A DNA stretch of 64,000 bases from Delta-02 sp964513565 (GCA_964513565.1 CAZENE010000017.1:5471-69470); one strand, 5' to 3'. Positions 9,271 to 19,317 are shown, counted from the first letter of the stretch. Made by a program: numbers and translations. The notes: generated from the letters alone by a model not told the origin.

Positions 9271-11460
9271 TTAGCTTATGAAAAGCATTTCCCAGAACTT
9301 GGGCAGGGGCCACATTTCGTCGTCGACAAGCGTCTCGAGGGTATCCACATAGCCTCTGAGCTCATCCATTTGCGGCTTGATCTCCCGTGAAAGCAAGTCC
9401 GCCTTTTTGACCTCGTCATGGATCCCGCATGTTTTCTTGATGCCGGCCTGGATCCTTTTATTCAAGGTAAGTACTTTATTGATCAGATCGAGCACTTTCG
9501 TGAGAAGCTCTATCTGTGCGGACACGTCGGCATTAGGTCCCAGAGCGTCTTTGGTGGATACGATGGCGTTTGCCAGGGCCCTTTGATAACCCGTACCTGC
9601 AGGTATCACCTGGTTCTGGCAGATATTGGCCAGGCATTTTGCCTCGATCTCAAAATCCTTGACATATCTTTCAAGGCGAATATTGTACCGGGAGCAGAGC
9701 TCTGCCCGTGAAAGGACCTTGTATTTCTCGAAGACTTCCAGTGCTTTTTCCGAAACGAGGGCCTTCAGGGCGGCCGGCGTTGTCTTGTTGTTCGGAAGGC
9801 CGCGCCCGAGAGCTTCCTTTTCCCAATCCTTGCTGTAATTGTCCCCAATAAAGAGGATCGGCTTCATCTCCCCGATCTCTTCCCGCAATACCTCAATAAG
9901 GGCTTGGTTGATATTCTTCCCGTTTTTCCTTTCCCTTATCCGGTCTGCAAGATAGTCGAGGCTCTCTGCGACGATGGTATTCATCACCGCGGCTGGGAAA
10001 GATATCGACTGTGATGAACCCACCGCCCTGAACTCGAATTTGTTCCCGGTGAAAGCGAATGGGGACGTCCGGTTGCGGTCTGTACCATCTTTATCGACAA
10101 CCGGCAACGCGGAAACGCCAAGATCGATGATCTCGCCGTTGGTGGCCTTGCTCGCCTGGCCCTTCTCGATATTCTCGAGTATCTTCGTCAGTTGTTCGCC
10201 GAGGAAGACCGATATGATGGCCGGGGGCGCCTCATTTGCGCCGAGCCTGTAATCGTTGCCGTACGAAGCAACGGAAGCGCGCAGTATGTCGGCGTGTTTA
10301 TAGACGGCGCGGACGGTGGCGATGAGGAACACGAGAAACTGGATGTTGTCGTGAGGCGTCTTGCCGGGGTTCAGGAGGTTGTTGCCATTATTGTCCGAAA
10401 GGGACCAGTTCACATGTTTGCCCGAACCGTTGATCCCGGCAAACGGCTTTTCATGGAAGAGGGCTGCCAGGTTATGCTTCTTTGCCACCGACCTCAATGT
10501 GTCCATAACGAGCTGGTTGTGGTCCACGGCGAGGTTTGCCTCCTCGTAGACCGGTGCGATCTCGAACTGGCTCGGGGCGACCTCATTGTGCCGGGTTTTT
10601 GCCGGAATGCCAAGCTTGAAGAGCTCTTCTTCGACATCATGCATGTAGGACGATATCCTTTCCTTGATGCACCCGAAATACTGGTCCTCAAGTTCCTGGC
10701 CTTTTGCCGGCGGAGCTCCGACAACTGTACGTCCGCCGAGCACGAGGTCCTGGCGCTTATAGAAATAGTCCATGTCTATCAGGAAATATTCCTGTTCCGG
10801 CCCGAGGTTTGAACTTACCTTCCGTATATTTCTCGCCCCCAACAACTTGAGCATGTTCACGGCGCTCTGGTTGATCGCCCGGATGGACCGTAAAAGAGGT
10901 GTTTTTTTATCCAGGGCTTCCCCGGTATACGAGATGAATACCGACGGAATGCAAAGCGTAGTCGAGATGCCGTTGCGTTTGATGAATGCGGGGGACGACA
11001 TGTCCCACGCGGTATAACCGCGCGCTTCAAACGTGGCCCTTAAACCACCGGAGGGGAAACTCGAAGCGTCGGGCTCACCCTGAACGAGCTGTTTTCCTGA
11101 GAATTTCTCCATGACCTCTCCAACTCCTGTCGGGTCGGCAAAGGCATCGTGCTTTTCCGCCGTGATACCGGTCATCGGCTGGAACCAGTGGGCAAAATGG
11201 GTAGCTCCTTTTTCGATGGCCCATTCCTTCATCGCGTGTGCCGTGATATCGGCCGTCTCAGCATCGAGGGGCTTCACCTCGTTGATCGCCTGTATGAGCT
11301 TCCTGAGGGTGTCCTTCGGCAGCTTTTCCTGCATTATCCTGTGGCTGAAAGTGTCTTCCCCGTAATACTCTGAAACGGGAACGAACTTTTCCTTTTCGAT
11401 GATGTAACGTCTTTCGGATGCGACCACCGGTCTTAAATTTTTCATTGTCTCCTCGCTCAT
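9271..11460 (-). CDS. glnN: Glutamine synthetase type III
   Basis: ATP-dependent synthesis of glutamine from glutamate and ammonia. Length 729 matches the large GSIII class (about 700-730, hexamer/dodecamer), not the 450-residue GSI. Signatures include THFAHWFQPMTG, the active-site stretch GPEQEYFLID, RHNEVAPSQFE, NGSGKHVNWS and GNKFEFRAVGSS. The start is either ATG 11460 or ATG 11445; GAGGAG lies close before the second. It heads a leftward set glnN-purF-amt(pseudo) with 7- and 20-nt gaps. A sigma-54-like element lies about 60 nt upstream. As in other GSIII, there is no obvious adenylylation site, so control is probably transcriptional. Confidence 0.96.
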   Translation of the reverse strand: MSEETMKNLRPVVASERRYIIEKEKFVPVSEYYGEDTFSHRIMQEKLPKDTLRKLIQAINEVKPLDAETADITAHAMKEWAIEKGATHFAHWFQPMTGITAEKHDAFADPTGVGEVMEKFSGKQLVQGEPDASSFPSGGLRATFEARGYTAWDMSSPAFIKRNGISTTLCIPSVFISYTGEALDKKTPLLRSIRAINQSAVNMLKLLGARNIRKVSSNLGPEQEYFLIDMDYFYKRQDLVLGGRTVVGAPPAKGQELEDQYFGCIKERISSYMHDVEEELFKLGIPAKTRHNEVAPSQFEIAPVYEEANLAVDHNQLVMDTLRSVAKKHNLAALFHEKPFAGINGSGKHVNWSLSDNNGNNLLNPGKTPHDNIQFLVFLIATVRAVYKHADILRASVASYGNDYRLGANEAPPAIISVFLGEQLTKILENIEKGQASKATNGEIIDLGVSALPVVDKDGTDRNRTSPFAFTGNKFEFRAVGSSQSISFPAAVMNTIVAESLDYLADRIRERKNGKNINQALIEVLREEIGEMKPILFIGDNYSKDWEKEALGRGLPNNKTTPAALKALVSEKALEVFEKYKVLSRAELCSRYNIRLERYVKDFEIEAKCLANICQNQVIPAGTGYQRALANAIVSTKDALGPNADVSAQIELLTKVLDLINKVLTLNKRIQAGIKKTCGIHDEVKKADLLSREIKPQMDELRGYVDTLETLVDDEMWPLPKFWEMLFIS

Positions 11461-11526
11461 CCTTTAATTTCCCCGCCAGGAACAGCAGCTTCACCCCTGG
11501 GAGGTTCATTTTTTAAAAAGGTTACG

Positions 11527-11542
11527 TGCGAAAAATATGCCA
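11527..11542 (-). promoter_or_regulatory. Putative sigma-54 promoter for glnN-purF
   Basis: Read on the minus strand, TGGCATATTTTTCGCA has GG (11541-11540) and GC (11529-11528) at the required 10-nt separation. The -12 box is TCGC rather than TTGC, so it is weaker than the others in the window. It would start transcription about 55 nt before ATG 11460. Confidence 0.45.
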
Positions 11543-11819
11543 GAGAAGTAGACCGGCTTCGCCGGACGGTTTTACGGGAACCCGTAATAGCATTATTATC
11601 CGCCCGGTAGGCGCGATTGAGGTTCACGATATTGCAACGGCAGTAAAAGCTTTGAACGGACGGTCGTCCAAACAATTATGTATTTTTGGAAGAGCAAAAG
11701 AACAAAATTGTACTATATGAGTGGTCTCGATTCCGGTGACGGAGCGGCAGGAAATACCGGTTTTCGGCAAATACCCGTCATTTTGCCTTCAAAAAGCCTT
11801 TTTTGCAGGTCGATTGGCA

Positions 11820-11836
11820 TTGGCATCTCTTTTGCT
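11820..11836 (+). promoter_or_regulatory. Sigma-54 promoter for the glutamate synthase operon
   Basis: TTGGCATCTCTTTTGCT: -24 GG at 11822-11823 and -12 GC at 11834-11835, correct spacing, TTGCT box perfect. Transcription would begin near 11847, 46 nt before ATG 11893. A GGCAAA..TTTGCC inverted repeat lies about 40 nt upstream (11767-11788). The rest of the 432-base gap 11461-11892 shows no gene. Confidence 0.7.
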
Positions 11837-11892
11837 TTTAAAAGGGCCATGAGTTATTTGAAGCTATCGACAGCGTAAACGGATAGGACAAT

Positions 11893-13737
11893 ATGAGACT
11901 TTCAGACCAATTCAAAAAATTCGCAACCGACATCAGGGTAATCGAAGAAGAAGAAAAGAAAGAAATATACAGCCATGATATCGGGGATGTTCCGACGATC
12001 ATGACCAAAACCCTTTTCAAGGTACAGCCGGACTTTGTCGTTCAACCCAAAAGCGTTGACGAAATAAAACGGGTCCTGGCCTTCGCCAACGAAAAGAAGG
12101 TGCCGGTCATTCCGCGAGGCGCTGCATCGTGGGGTTTCGGCGGCGTCATTCCGACCAATTCCGGCATTGTCATGGACCTCTCGCCTTTCCGGAAGGTCCT
12201 CTACCTCAACAAGGGCCAGAAAACCGTGACCGTGGAAGCGGGTGCGCGCTGGGCCGATATCGATATCTTGGCCAAGAAAAAGGGGTTATGCCTCATGACA
12301 TATCCCTCCAGCAAATTCTCTACGGTCGGCGGCTGGATCGCCACGGGCGGATACGGGATAAACAGTCTGAGGTATGGGCACCTGTCCCATCAGATCGTAT
12401 CGATGACCGTCGTGACAGCGCCCGGCGAAACGAAGAAATTGACCCCGAACGACCCGGAATTTGCGCATTTCGTCTCTACAGAAGGCCTTTTTGGCATAAT
12501 CGTCGAGGTCAATCTTAAATTGCGCGACGTCCCAGCGGCTTCATGCCCGCATCTTTTCTATTTTTCGAGCGACAGGGATGCGTTTTCATTCATCGAGCAG
12601 TTTATGCGTTCCGGGCAGGCGGATAAGGTCCGCCCTAATGTAATAAGGTTTCTCGACGCAAACCACCTGGACGATATCAATAGGCTTATGCGCCTTAAGG
12701 AGTTCAGAAAGAGTTCTTCCGTTCTTGTTGAGTTCGGCAGTGACGAAGATGACGCAAGATTTATGAAGCTCGTCAAAAACGAATACAACATCGAGGAAGC
12801 GCCGAAATACGTCGCCAACTATTTATGGAACGAGCGTCTTTTCGGAATGAAAACGAAACGGCTGGGCCCAACGATCCTTGCCAGCGAGAATATCATACCG
12901 ATAGACTCGGCGGCGAAGTTTATCGAAAAGGCGAAAAAACTCGGTTCCCATTTCGGCGTCGAGATATTCGTCGATTCATACGTGATCGACCACAAAAGAG
13001 CGCTGATCATGACAAACTTCCTGTGCGATTCGCGAAAATTCAAATACTATGTCGACCTGCCGCTCACGATGCTCCTTACGAAGGCCGCCGTCAACATGGG
13101 TGCAGAGCCCTACGGCCTGGGCATATGGAACGCCGGGTTCATCAATTACCTGTACAGTAATGAGGAGAAAAAGGAGTTGCTGGCATACAAAAACAGGGTG
13201 GACCCGAACAGTATCATGAACCCGGGCAAATTCTTCGGGGTCGGTCCCAATTTGGCAGCCGTTGTCTTTAAACCGGGCATCCTTAAGCTCGGGGTAAGCG
13301 CCCTCACGCTTTTAGCCCCGGTTCTCGGACGACTCGCCACCGCTTTTCTGGGAAAGGTCAAGAAGATCGACGACCTCGACCTCGAGTTGACGACCCATGC
13401 CTGCGCGAAATGTGGAAATTGCATTGCGGTCTGCCCGGCGTACCTCGTCACCGGCAATGAGGAGATGACAGCGAAGGGCAAGATCGCCCTGGCCAAAAAA
13501 TTGATCGAAGGCAGGCGGATATCGGGCGAAGAGGCGGAAAATGTCTTTATGTGCATGCATTGCAGAGCATGCGAAGAGATATGCCAGACGAACCTTGAAC
13601 TCATGAACCTCTGGGACGCGCTTGAAAAGAGGATCGAATCGCTTAATGGCGGCCGGCCCCTGGCGAAGATCGATGAATTTATCAAGAAGGTTGACGCAAG
13701 TACAGATTACTGGGAAATGGTCGACAGGAACAACTAG
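11893..13737 (+). CDS. FAD-linked (GlcD-type) oxidoreductase with C-terminal Fe-S domain
   Basis: A 614-residue flavo-iron-sulfur protein. Residues ~35-220 form a PCMH-type FAD-binding domain (VIPRGAASWGFGG, SKFSTVGGWIATGGYG). The middle ~230-440 resembles the C-terminal cap of lactate/glycolate dehydrogenases, ending RVDPNSIMNPGKFFG. The C-terminal ~495-600 has two clusters, CAKCGNCIAVCPAYL and CMHCRACEEICQTNL, as in GlcF/GlpC-like proteins. It is the first gene after a sigma-54 promoter and 38 nt ahead of glutamate-synthase-like genes. No GltD (NADPH-oxidising) subunit is encoded nearby, so this protein is a candidate electron-input module. That role is inference; a 2-hydroxyacid dehydrogenase is the conservative reading. 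Confidence 0.85.
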   Translation: MRLSDQFKKFATDIRVIEEEEKKEIYSHDIGDVPTIMTKTLFKVQPDFVVQPKSVDEIKRVLAFANEKKVPVIPRGAASWGFGGVIPTNSGIVMDLSPFRKVLYLNKGQKTVTVEAGARWADIDILAKKKGLCLMTYPSSKFSTVGGWIATGGYGINSLRYGHLSHQIVSMTVVTAPGETKKLTPNDPEFAHFVSTEGLFGIIVEVNLKLRDVPAASCPHLFYFSSDRDAFSFIEQFMRSGQADKVRPNVIRFLDANHLDDINRLMRLKEFRKSSSVLVEFGSDEDDARFMKLVKNEYNIEEAPKYVANYLWNERLFGMKTKRLGPTILASENIIPIDSAAKFIEKAKKLGSHFGVEIFVDSYVIDHKRALIMTNFLCDSRKFKYYVDLPLTMLLTKAAVNMGAEPYGLGIWNAGFINYLYSNEEKKELLAYKNRVDPNSIMNPGKFFGVGPNLAAVVFKPGILKLGVSALTLLAPVLGRLATAFLGKVKKIDDLDLELTTHACAKCGNCIAVCPAYLVTGNEEMTAKGKIALAKKLIEGRRISGEEAENVFMCMHCRACEEICQTNLELMNLWDALEKRIESLNGGRPLAKIDEFIKKVDASTDYWEMVDRNN

Positions 13738-13775
13738 GAATGGAAGCCCAAAAAACATACATCGGGATATGACAT

Positions 13776-15191
13776 ATGCCAAAAAAATATCACATCGACA
13801 CGAAGTTTACGCCCCTGGGATTCGAGTATATTCATAAATTCAGGATCGAACGCGGGGAGAACTGCATTAATTGCGGCAGATGCACAAAAGTGTGCATTTA
13901 TGAGGTACATAAGCGAGGACGGGACGGCGACCCGCGGAAAATGGCGCAACCGAGCACGGTTGCATGCAGAAACTGCTTCAGGTGCATCCAAGAGTGCCCG
14001 CGGGGCGCACTGGAAAAGTCGCTTGACCGGGATTTCCTTAATATTGGAGGTTCCTACTGGAAACCGGATATGTTCATAACACTTTGGAAACAGGCCGAGG
14101 ACGGCAAGGTCCCTGTCACCGGAGCAGGCTACCGCGGGCCGTTCACCGGGCCCGGGTTCGACGGCATGTGGACCGACATGTCTGAGATCGTCCGCCCCAC
14201 GCGCGATGGAATTCATGGGCGCGAATACATAAGTACATCCGTCGAACTCGGAAGAAAACTCAACCACCTTGTTTTTGATGAGAACGGCCGGTTGTGTTCC
14301 CGCGTCCATGATACGGTCGATATACCCATTCCGATAATCTTCGATCTTTGCGATGAAAAAATCAGCGCGCATGTCAGGGCCGGCTTTGTGAAGGCCGCTG
14401 CAAAATTGAATACTTTGACCATCCTGTCCGCGGAAGACATCCCGCCGGACATCAGGAGCGATATCAAGAATATTATCCCCCTCGTGTCTCACGAGGACAT
14501 CGACGCAAACGAGGACCTTATCCGGTCGGCGAGGATCGTGGCCCTGAAATATGCCGACGGAATGGCCGGGACACTTTCTGCCGTTATTGAAAGGATAAAG
14601 AGACTGGGCGGCATAGTGACCATGGTCCGGGTCCCCGCGACGCGGTTCGTCGAGAATACGGTTCTCAAGCTTGCACAAAACGGCGCGGAGATCGTGCACG
14701 TCGCCGCCGATTACCGTGGTATGGAGATAGGAGCAGTTCCCCCTGAAAAACCCCCCATTCTTTCCCGCGACCTGATCCGCGCCGTGCATTTAAAACTTGT
14801 CGATGAAAGGCTCCGTGATGAGGTGACGATAGTCTTCTCGGGCGGCATCGCGATGGCGGAACACGTGCCGAAGGCCATGATATGCGGTGCGGACCTGACA
14901 GCCATAGATATTCCCCTGCTCATTGCGCTCGGCACAAGATTATACGAGGAACCCGAAAAGATACTGGTATTCGCACAAGAGCTCGAATCCATCTCGGCAG
15001 GCACAATAGCGCAACGAGTAGTGAACCTCATGGGAGCCTGGCATTCCCAGCTTCTTGAGGTTATGGGCGCCATGGGCATCCGTGAGGCGCGCCGCCTGCG
15101 CGGGGAGACCGGAAGGGCCATCTTTTATGAAGAGATCGATGCCGATACATTCGGAAAATTATTTAAAAAAAGTGAGACGTCAAGCCTATGA
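13776..15191 (+). CDS. Ferredoxin-domain glutamate synthase FMN-subunit paralog (divergent)
   Basis: A 471-residue protein. It has an N-terminal bis-4Fe-4S domain (CINCGRCTKVC at ~29-39 and CRNCFRCIQECP at ~66-77), then an FMN-barrel-like region related to archaeal-type glutamate synthase. Weak signatures include REYISTSVELG and DEVTIVFSGGIAMAEHVPKAM. It lacks the substrate- and FMN-site signatures kept by the next gene (GYGGTG, GEGGYPE) and lacks the C-terminal CxxCxxC cluster. It may be a structural or electron-transfer paralog rather than a catalytic subunit. Its stop codon overlaps the next start (ATGA at 15188), implying translational coupling. Confidence 0.8.
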   Translation: MPKKYHIDTKFTPLGFEYIHKFRIERGENCINCGRCTKVCIYEVHKRGRDGDPRKMAQPSTVACRNCFRCIQECPRGALEKSLDRDFLNIGGSYWKPDMFITLWKQAEDGKVPVTGAGYRGPFTGPGFDGMWTDMSEIVRPTRDGIHGREYISTSVELGRKLNHLVFDENGRLCSRVHDTVDIPIPIIFDLCDEKISAHVRAGFVKAAAKLNTLTILSAEDIPPDIRSDIKNIIPLVSHEDIDANEDLIRSARIVALKYADGMAGTLSAVIERIKRLGGIVTMVRVPATRFVENTVLKLAQNGAEIVHVAADYRGMEIGAVPPEKPPILSRDLIRAVHLKLVDERLRDEVTIVFSGGIAMAEHVPKAMICGADLTAIDIPLLIALGTRLYEEPEKILVFAQELESISAGTIAQRVVNLMGAWHSQLLEVMGAMGIREARRLRGETGRAIFYEEIDADTFGKLFKKSETSSL

Positions 15192-16669
15192 GACCATCAA
15201 CCGTAAAAATCAACCCGATGCCGTCCCGGTTCAAACACCAGGTACCGAAATACAAGGTGACGAGATCGAACGCATGCATCAATTGCGGCACGTGCGCCAG
15301 GTCATGCCCGTACGGGGTCCACGAGAGGCTCGAAGGGCATAATAAAGTAAAGCCCCCGATAGATTACAAGTGCATCGGCTTTGAATGCAGCAAGAATGAT
15401 TTTTATTGTGTCGACCGCTGCCCGCGCAAAGCCCTGTCCATCTCTCTCAACCCGATGTATGAGACGCTGGGCGATTACCGTTGGACCGCGGATATGATCA
15501 CTGCCACGTGGATAATGGCGGAGACGGGCTATCCGCCTGAACGGCCAGACCTTGAATACAATGTTGGGAACTCTGGCGGAGGTTTTGACAAGCTTCGTTT
15601 TAAATTCCCGCCGGGCCGCCCGAAACTGGACAAATTCGAAATATCGACGGAGATACCGCTTAACAGGCGCAACGACGGCCGCGCCAACATCGTGATATCT
15701 ACCCCGGTTTACGGAGGGGGAATGTCCTTTGGCTCGGTCAGTTTGCCTACGATGGTATCGAAGGCCCGGAACGCCACGATCTGGAACACTTTTACATGCA
15801 CGGGCGAAGGCGGTTATCCCGAGATGCTCAAGCCCTATGACGACCATGTCATAACCCAGGTTGCGACGGGCCTCTTCGGCGTGCGGGAGGAAACGATACA
15901 ACGCGTCAAAATAGTGGAGTTCAAATACGCCCAGGGAGCGAAACCGGGCCTTGGAGGGCATCTGCTGGGTGAAAAGAACACCGAAAGCGTCGCCCGGATG
16001 CGCGAGGCCGTGAAGGGTTCGCCGCTCTTCTCTCCTTTCCCGTTCCACAGTGTCTATTCGATCGAGGACCATAAGAAGCATATCGACTGGATCAAGGAGA
16101 TTAACCCGAAGGCCCTGATCTCGGTCAAAGTGTCAACCCCGAACGACGTGGACATGGTTGCTGTAGGCTCCTACTATGCCGGTGCTCATATCATCCACAT
16201 TGACGGCGGATACGGCGGGACGGGCGCGGCGCCGGATATTGCGAAGAAAAATATTGCAATGCCCATCGAGTATGCCATAACGAAGGTCCATAATTTTTTG
16301 AAGGATGAAGGAGCGCGCGACGAGATGACGCTCATTGCATCGGGAGGCATCCGGACGGCTCACGACCTCGCGAAGGCGATTTGCCTCGGTGCGGACGGAG
16401 CGGTCATCGGGACCGCGGAAATGGTATCGCTCGAGTGCGTCCGTTGCGGCAACTGCGAGTCCGGCCGCGGCTGCGCCCGCGGCATCGCTTCCACGGACTC
16501 GGTGCTCGCCGACCTCTTTAACGAAGAGTGGGCTACCCAGCGCCTGACCAACTTATATCATGCCTGGAATGTTCAGCTCGTCGATTTATTGCAGACATTT
16601 GGAATGAGAAGCGTGCGCGAGCTCGTTGGACGCACGGACCTGCTCGAGCATATTGATTATAGTAAATAG
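15188..16669 (+). CDS. Glutamate synthase FMN/Fe-S subunit, archaeal type
   Basis: Catalytic FMN subunit that would reductively transfer ammonia to 2-oxoglutarate to make glutamate. The N-terminal ferredoxin-like domain (CINCGTCARSCPYGVH; then C, C and C to CVDRCPRKAL) is followed by the FMN barrel: YGGGMSFGS, CTGEGGYPEML, KPGLGGHLLGEK, ISVKVSTPNDV, HIDGGYGGTGAAP, LIASGGIRTAHDLAKAICLGAD. A C-terminal Fe-S motif CVRCGNCESGRGCARGI corresponds to the GltB cluster site. At 493 residues it equals the GlxD-type archaeal subunit. The glutaminase and GXGXG parts are supplied by the next gene, 8 nt downstream. No gltD is seen, suggesting a ferredoxin-linked enzyme. Confidence 0.92.
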   Translation: MRPSTVKINPMPSRFKHQVPKYKVTRSNACINCGTCARSCPYGVHERLEGHNKVKPPIDYKCIGFECSKNDFYCVDRCPRKALSISLNPMYETLGDYRWTADMITATWIMAETGYPPERPDLEYNVGNSGGGFDKLRFKFPPGRPKLDKFEISTEIPLNRRNDGRANIVISTPVYGGGMSFGSVSLPTMVSKARNATIWNTFTCTGEGGYPEMLKPYDDHVITQVATGLFGVREETIQRVKIVEFKYAQGAKPGLGGHLLGEKNTESVARMREAVKGSPLFSPFPFHSVYSIEDHKKHIDWIKEINPKALISVKVSTPNDVDMVAVGSYYAGAHIIHIDGGYGGTGAAPDIAKKNIAMPIEYAITKVHNFLKDEGARDEMTLIASGGIRTAHDLAKAICLGADGAVIGTAEMVSLECVRCGNCESGRGCARGIASTDSVLADLFNEEWATQRLTNLYHAWNVQLVDLLQTFGMRSVRELVGRTDLLEHIDYSK

Positions 16670-16683
16670 GACGGAGTGTGCCA

Positions 16684-19317
16684 ATGTTGATTGACAATGC
16701 CGAAATAATATTACGTTCGCGGGGCGGCATCTGCAGGCAGGTCCCTGCCTTGATCCCCAATACGGAGGAGGAAGGCGGATGCGGGGTCACCGGTTTCATC
16801 AGTTCGGTCCCGGTCACGGGAAAGAACATCTTCGAGCCGTCGGTGCAGATGCATAATAGGGGCAACGGTAAAGGCGGGGGGATCGGCGCAGTCGGTTTTA
16901 TCCCGGAAGCGCTGGGCGTCTCAAGGCAGGTGTTGCGGGACGACTATATGTTGCATATTGCCCTCCTTGACCCCGGTGTCCTTGCTGAAATAGAAAACTC
17001 GTTCATAAAGCCGTATTTCACGATTGATAGGGAGGAAAAACTCGCTGCCATCGATGATCACCGCTCGATCGGACTCGATGTCCGTCCTCCTGATGTAGTG
17101 CGGTACTTTGTGCGCGTGAAGGGCAACATTCTTGACGATTTTATTGAGAAGAACGGGTTCGGGTCGATCGACCGCCGCGATGCCGAAGATGAATTCGTGT
17201 ACCAGAACAGCTTCAGGATAAATACCCTATACTACGCTTCCCTCGGCGAAAAGAAGGCTTTTGTGATGTCTCACGGCAGGAACATGATGATCCTGAAGAT
17301 AGTCGGCTATGCGGAGAATGTCGTTAAATACTATAAGCTCGAGGATTTCAAGGCCCATGCCTGGCTCGCCCACCAGCGTTATCCCACGCGGGGCCGCGTA
17401 TGGCACCCCGGTGGATGCCACCCATTCAGCGCCCTGAATGAGGCCCTGGTGCACAACGGCGATTTCGCGAACTATCAGTCGGTAAGTGAATACCTGAAAC
17501 AGCGCAACTATCATCCCCTTTTCTTGACCGATACGGAAGAGGCAGCTTTGCTTCTCGATCTGTGGAGCAGGGTATACGGATACCCGCTCGAACACCTTAT
17601 CGAAGCGATGGCGCCGACGTCGGAAATGGACTTCGATATGCTGCCGCCTGACAAGCAGGCCTTATACAAGGCCATCCAGACGCACCATGTCAATGCTTCA
17701 CCCGATGGCCCGTGGTTCTTTATCATAGCGCGCAATGACGTTAAAAATGATCAGTTTCAGCTGATAGGCATTACGGATACGGCCATGCTTCGCCCTCAGG
17801 TGTTTGCACTGCAGGAAGGCGAAGTTCAGATAGGCCTCATATGCTCAGAAAAACAGGCAATCGATGCGACGCTTATCTCGCTTGAGCGTGAGGACACCCG
17901 CTTCAGGCCCATCGCCGACAGGTACTGGAATGCCCGCGGCGGCAGCTTCACGGACGGCGGTTCCTTCATCTTCAGCCTCCAAGATACGGACGAAGGTATG
18001 AAACTGACCTGTACGGACAAATTCGGAAAGGTGATCGAAACCCCGAAAAACAAGGCGATCTGCGATGTATCAAAACCGGTTGTCGAGATCGGAGAGAGCT
18101 TCGGGCCGGCCAAAGACCTCAAGGCTCTATTCTCGTCGAGCGACAGTTCGAACAATGCCGAAAAGCTATATGTCTTCATTAAGGACAATATCTCCGGTTT
18201 TAGCCCGGACCAGTTGAGGTACTGCATAGAAGAGATCAGGCGGTACGCCGACAGGGATGATGATTGCAGGCGGGCAGCGATCGAAGCATTGACCCTTCTT
18301 TCGGACCGCAGGTTCAATACAGGCCCGATAAAGCGAAGCTCGCTTCAGCATGTCATCAAGGTGGCCCTTGATTCTATATTTGACTCCGTGCCGATAATTA
18401 CCGGGGAGGAAAATACATTATTCGGCCGCATTGATTTTGAAACAAGGACGAAAGTTCGCGTGCCCCGCGATAACGAAAAGATACTGGTCATTGATGCCGA
18501 ACATTTTGATCCGGAAGGTGATGATTGCGACGCCGTCACGATAGTCAGGGCGTACAGGTTGGGATGGAAGCGTTTCATAGTTTACAAGTATCGCGGCCAG
18601 CGTTTCACCGGGTGCGGTTTCGGGCCGTCCACAGCCGATGTGAGGATCGATGTCTACGGCGCCTCGGGCGACTACCTGGCGTCCGGGATCGACGGTATGG
18701 AGATATATGTCCACGGCAATGCCCAGGACCAGCTTTGCCAGATAATGAAAGACGGGAAGCTTGTGGTTTTCGGGGATGTCGGGCAGACATTCATGTACGG
18801 TGCCAAAGGCGGCGTGGCCTATATCATGGGCAATGCGGCGGGTAGGCCGCTCATCAACGCTGTCGGCAGGCCTCGGGTTGTCATTAACGGGACAGCCCTC
18901 GATTATCTCGCCGAGTCTTTCATGGCTGGCGATCCGCTCAGCGGCGGCGGTTTCGTGGTCCTGAACGGGATCGGGTTCAACGAAGAAGACGGGTCTCTGT
19001 CGGAGTATGAGACCCCGTATCCCGGATCGAATATTTTCTCGCTCGCATCCGGCGGTGCCATCTATGTCCGCGACCCGCGGAAAAAGCTGGTCGACGAGCA
19101 ATTAAACGGCGGGGAATACGCTGCGATGACCGGCGCTGATTGGGACCTCGTAGAACCCTATCTGAAGGAAAACGAAAAGCTGTTCGGCATTACCATAGAA
19201 AGACTTCTCACGGTTGACGGCGCAAAGAAAGACCCCGGAGATGTCTACAGGAAGATACGGCCTCTTAAGCCGGCGGCCGTTAAGAAAGCCGATGACGGCC
19301 TATCGGAAACGTGTTAA
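16684..19317 (+). CDS. Glutamate synthase glutaminase domain fused to GXGXG domain
   Basis: An 877-residue subunit joining the class II glutaminase (residues ~33-400) to the GXGXG beta-helix domain (~610-850). The catalytic Cys is in GGCGVTGF, about residue 33, implying a cleaved propeptide. Glutaminase support: AHQRYPTRGRVWHPGGCHPF and EALVHNGDFANY. GXGXG support: FTGCGFGPSTADVRIDVYG, VHGNAQDQLCQIMKDGKLV and GDPLSGGGFVVLNG. The usual GltB central and FMN domains are absent here and encoded upstream. In archaea these two domains are often separate genes (GlxB and GlxC). ATG 16684 is preferred over GTG 16678 because GGAG at 16673 is correctly spaced. Confidence 0.92.
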   Translation: MLIDNAEIILRSRGGICRQVPALIPNTEEEGGCGVTGFISSVPVTGKNIFEPSVQMHNRGNGKGGGIGAVGFIPEALGVSRQVLRDDYMLHIALLDPGVLAEIENSFIKPYFTIDREEKLAAIDDHRSIGLDVRPPDVVRYFVRVKGNILDDFIEKNGFGSIDRRDAEDEFVYQNSFRINTLYYASLGEKKAFVMSHGRNMMILKIVGYAENVVKYYKLEDFKAHAWLAHQRYPTRGRVWHPGGCHPFSALNEALVHNGDFANYQSVSEYLKQRNYHPLFLTDTEEAALLLDLWSRVYGYPLEHLIEAMAPTSEMDFDMLPPDKQALYKAIQTHHVNASPDGPWFFIIARNDVKNDQFQLIGITDTAMLRPQVFALQEGEVQIGLICSEKQAIDATLISLEREDTRFRPIADRYWNARGGSFTDGGSFIFSLQDTDEGMKLTCTDKFGKVIETPKNKAICDVSKPVVEIGESFGPAKDLKALFSSSDSSNNAEKLYVFIKDNISGFSPDQLRYCIEEIRRYADRDDDCRRAAIEALTLLSDRRFNTGPIKRSSLQHVIKVALDSIFDSVPIITGEENTLFGRIDFETRTKVRVPRDNEKILVIDAEHFDPEGDDCDAVTIVRAYRLGWKRFIVYKYRGQRFTGCGFGPSTADVRIDVYGASGDYLASGIDGMEIYVHGNAQDQLCQIMKDGKLVVFGDVGQTFMYGAKGGVAYIMGNAAGRPLINAVGRPRVVINGTALDYLAESFMAGDPLSGGGFVVLNGIGFNEEDGSLSEYETPYPGSNIFSLASGGAIYVRDPRKKLVDEQLNGGEYAAMTGADWDLVEPYLKENEKLFGITIERLLTVDGAKKDPGDVYRKIRPLKPAAVKKADDGLSETC

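Noticed and set aside
10192..10812. 206-codon plus-strand frame antisense to glnN
   Set aside because: Antisense shadow of glutamine synthetase; it disappears as a gene once glnN is recognised.
12129..12518. 129-codon frame inside the FAD oxidoreductase gene
   Set aside because: A shadow frame rich in Arg and Gly within a well-supported gene; no ribosome site or domain.
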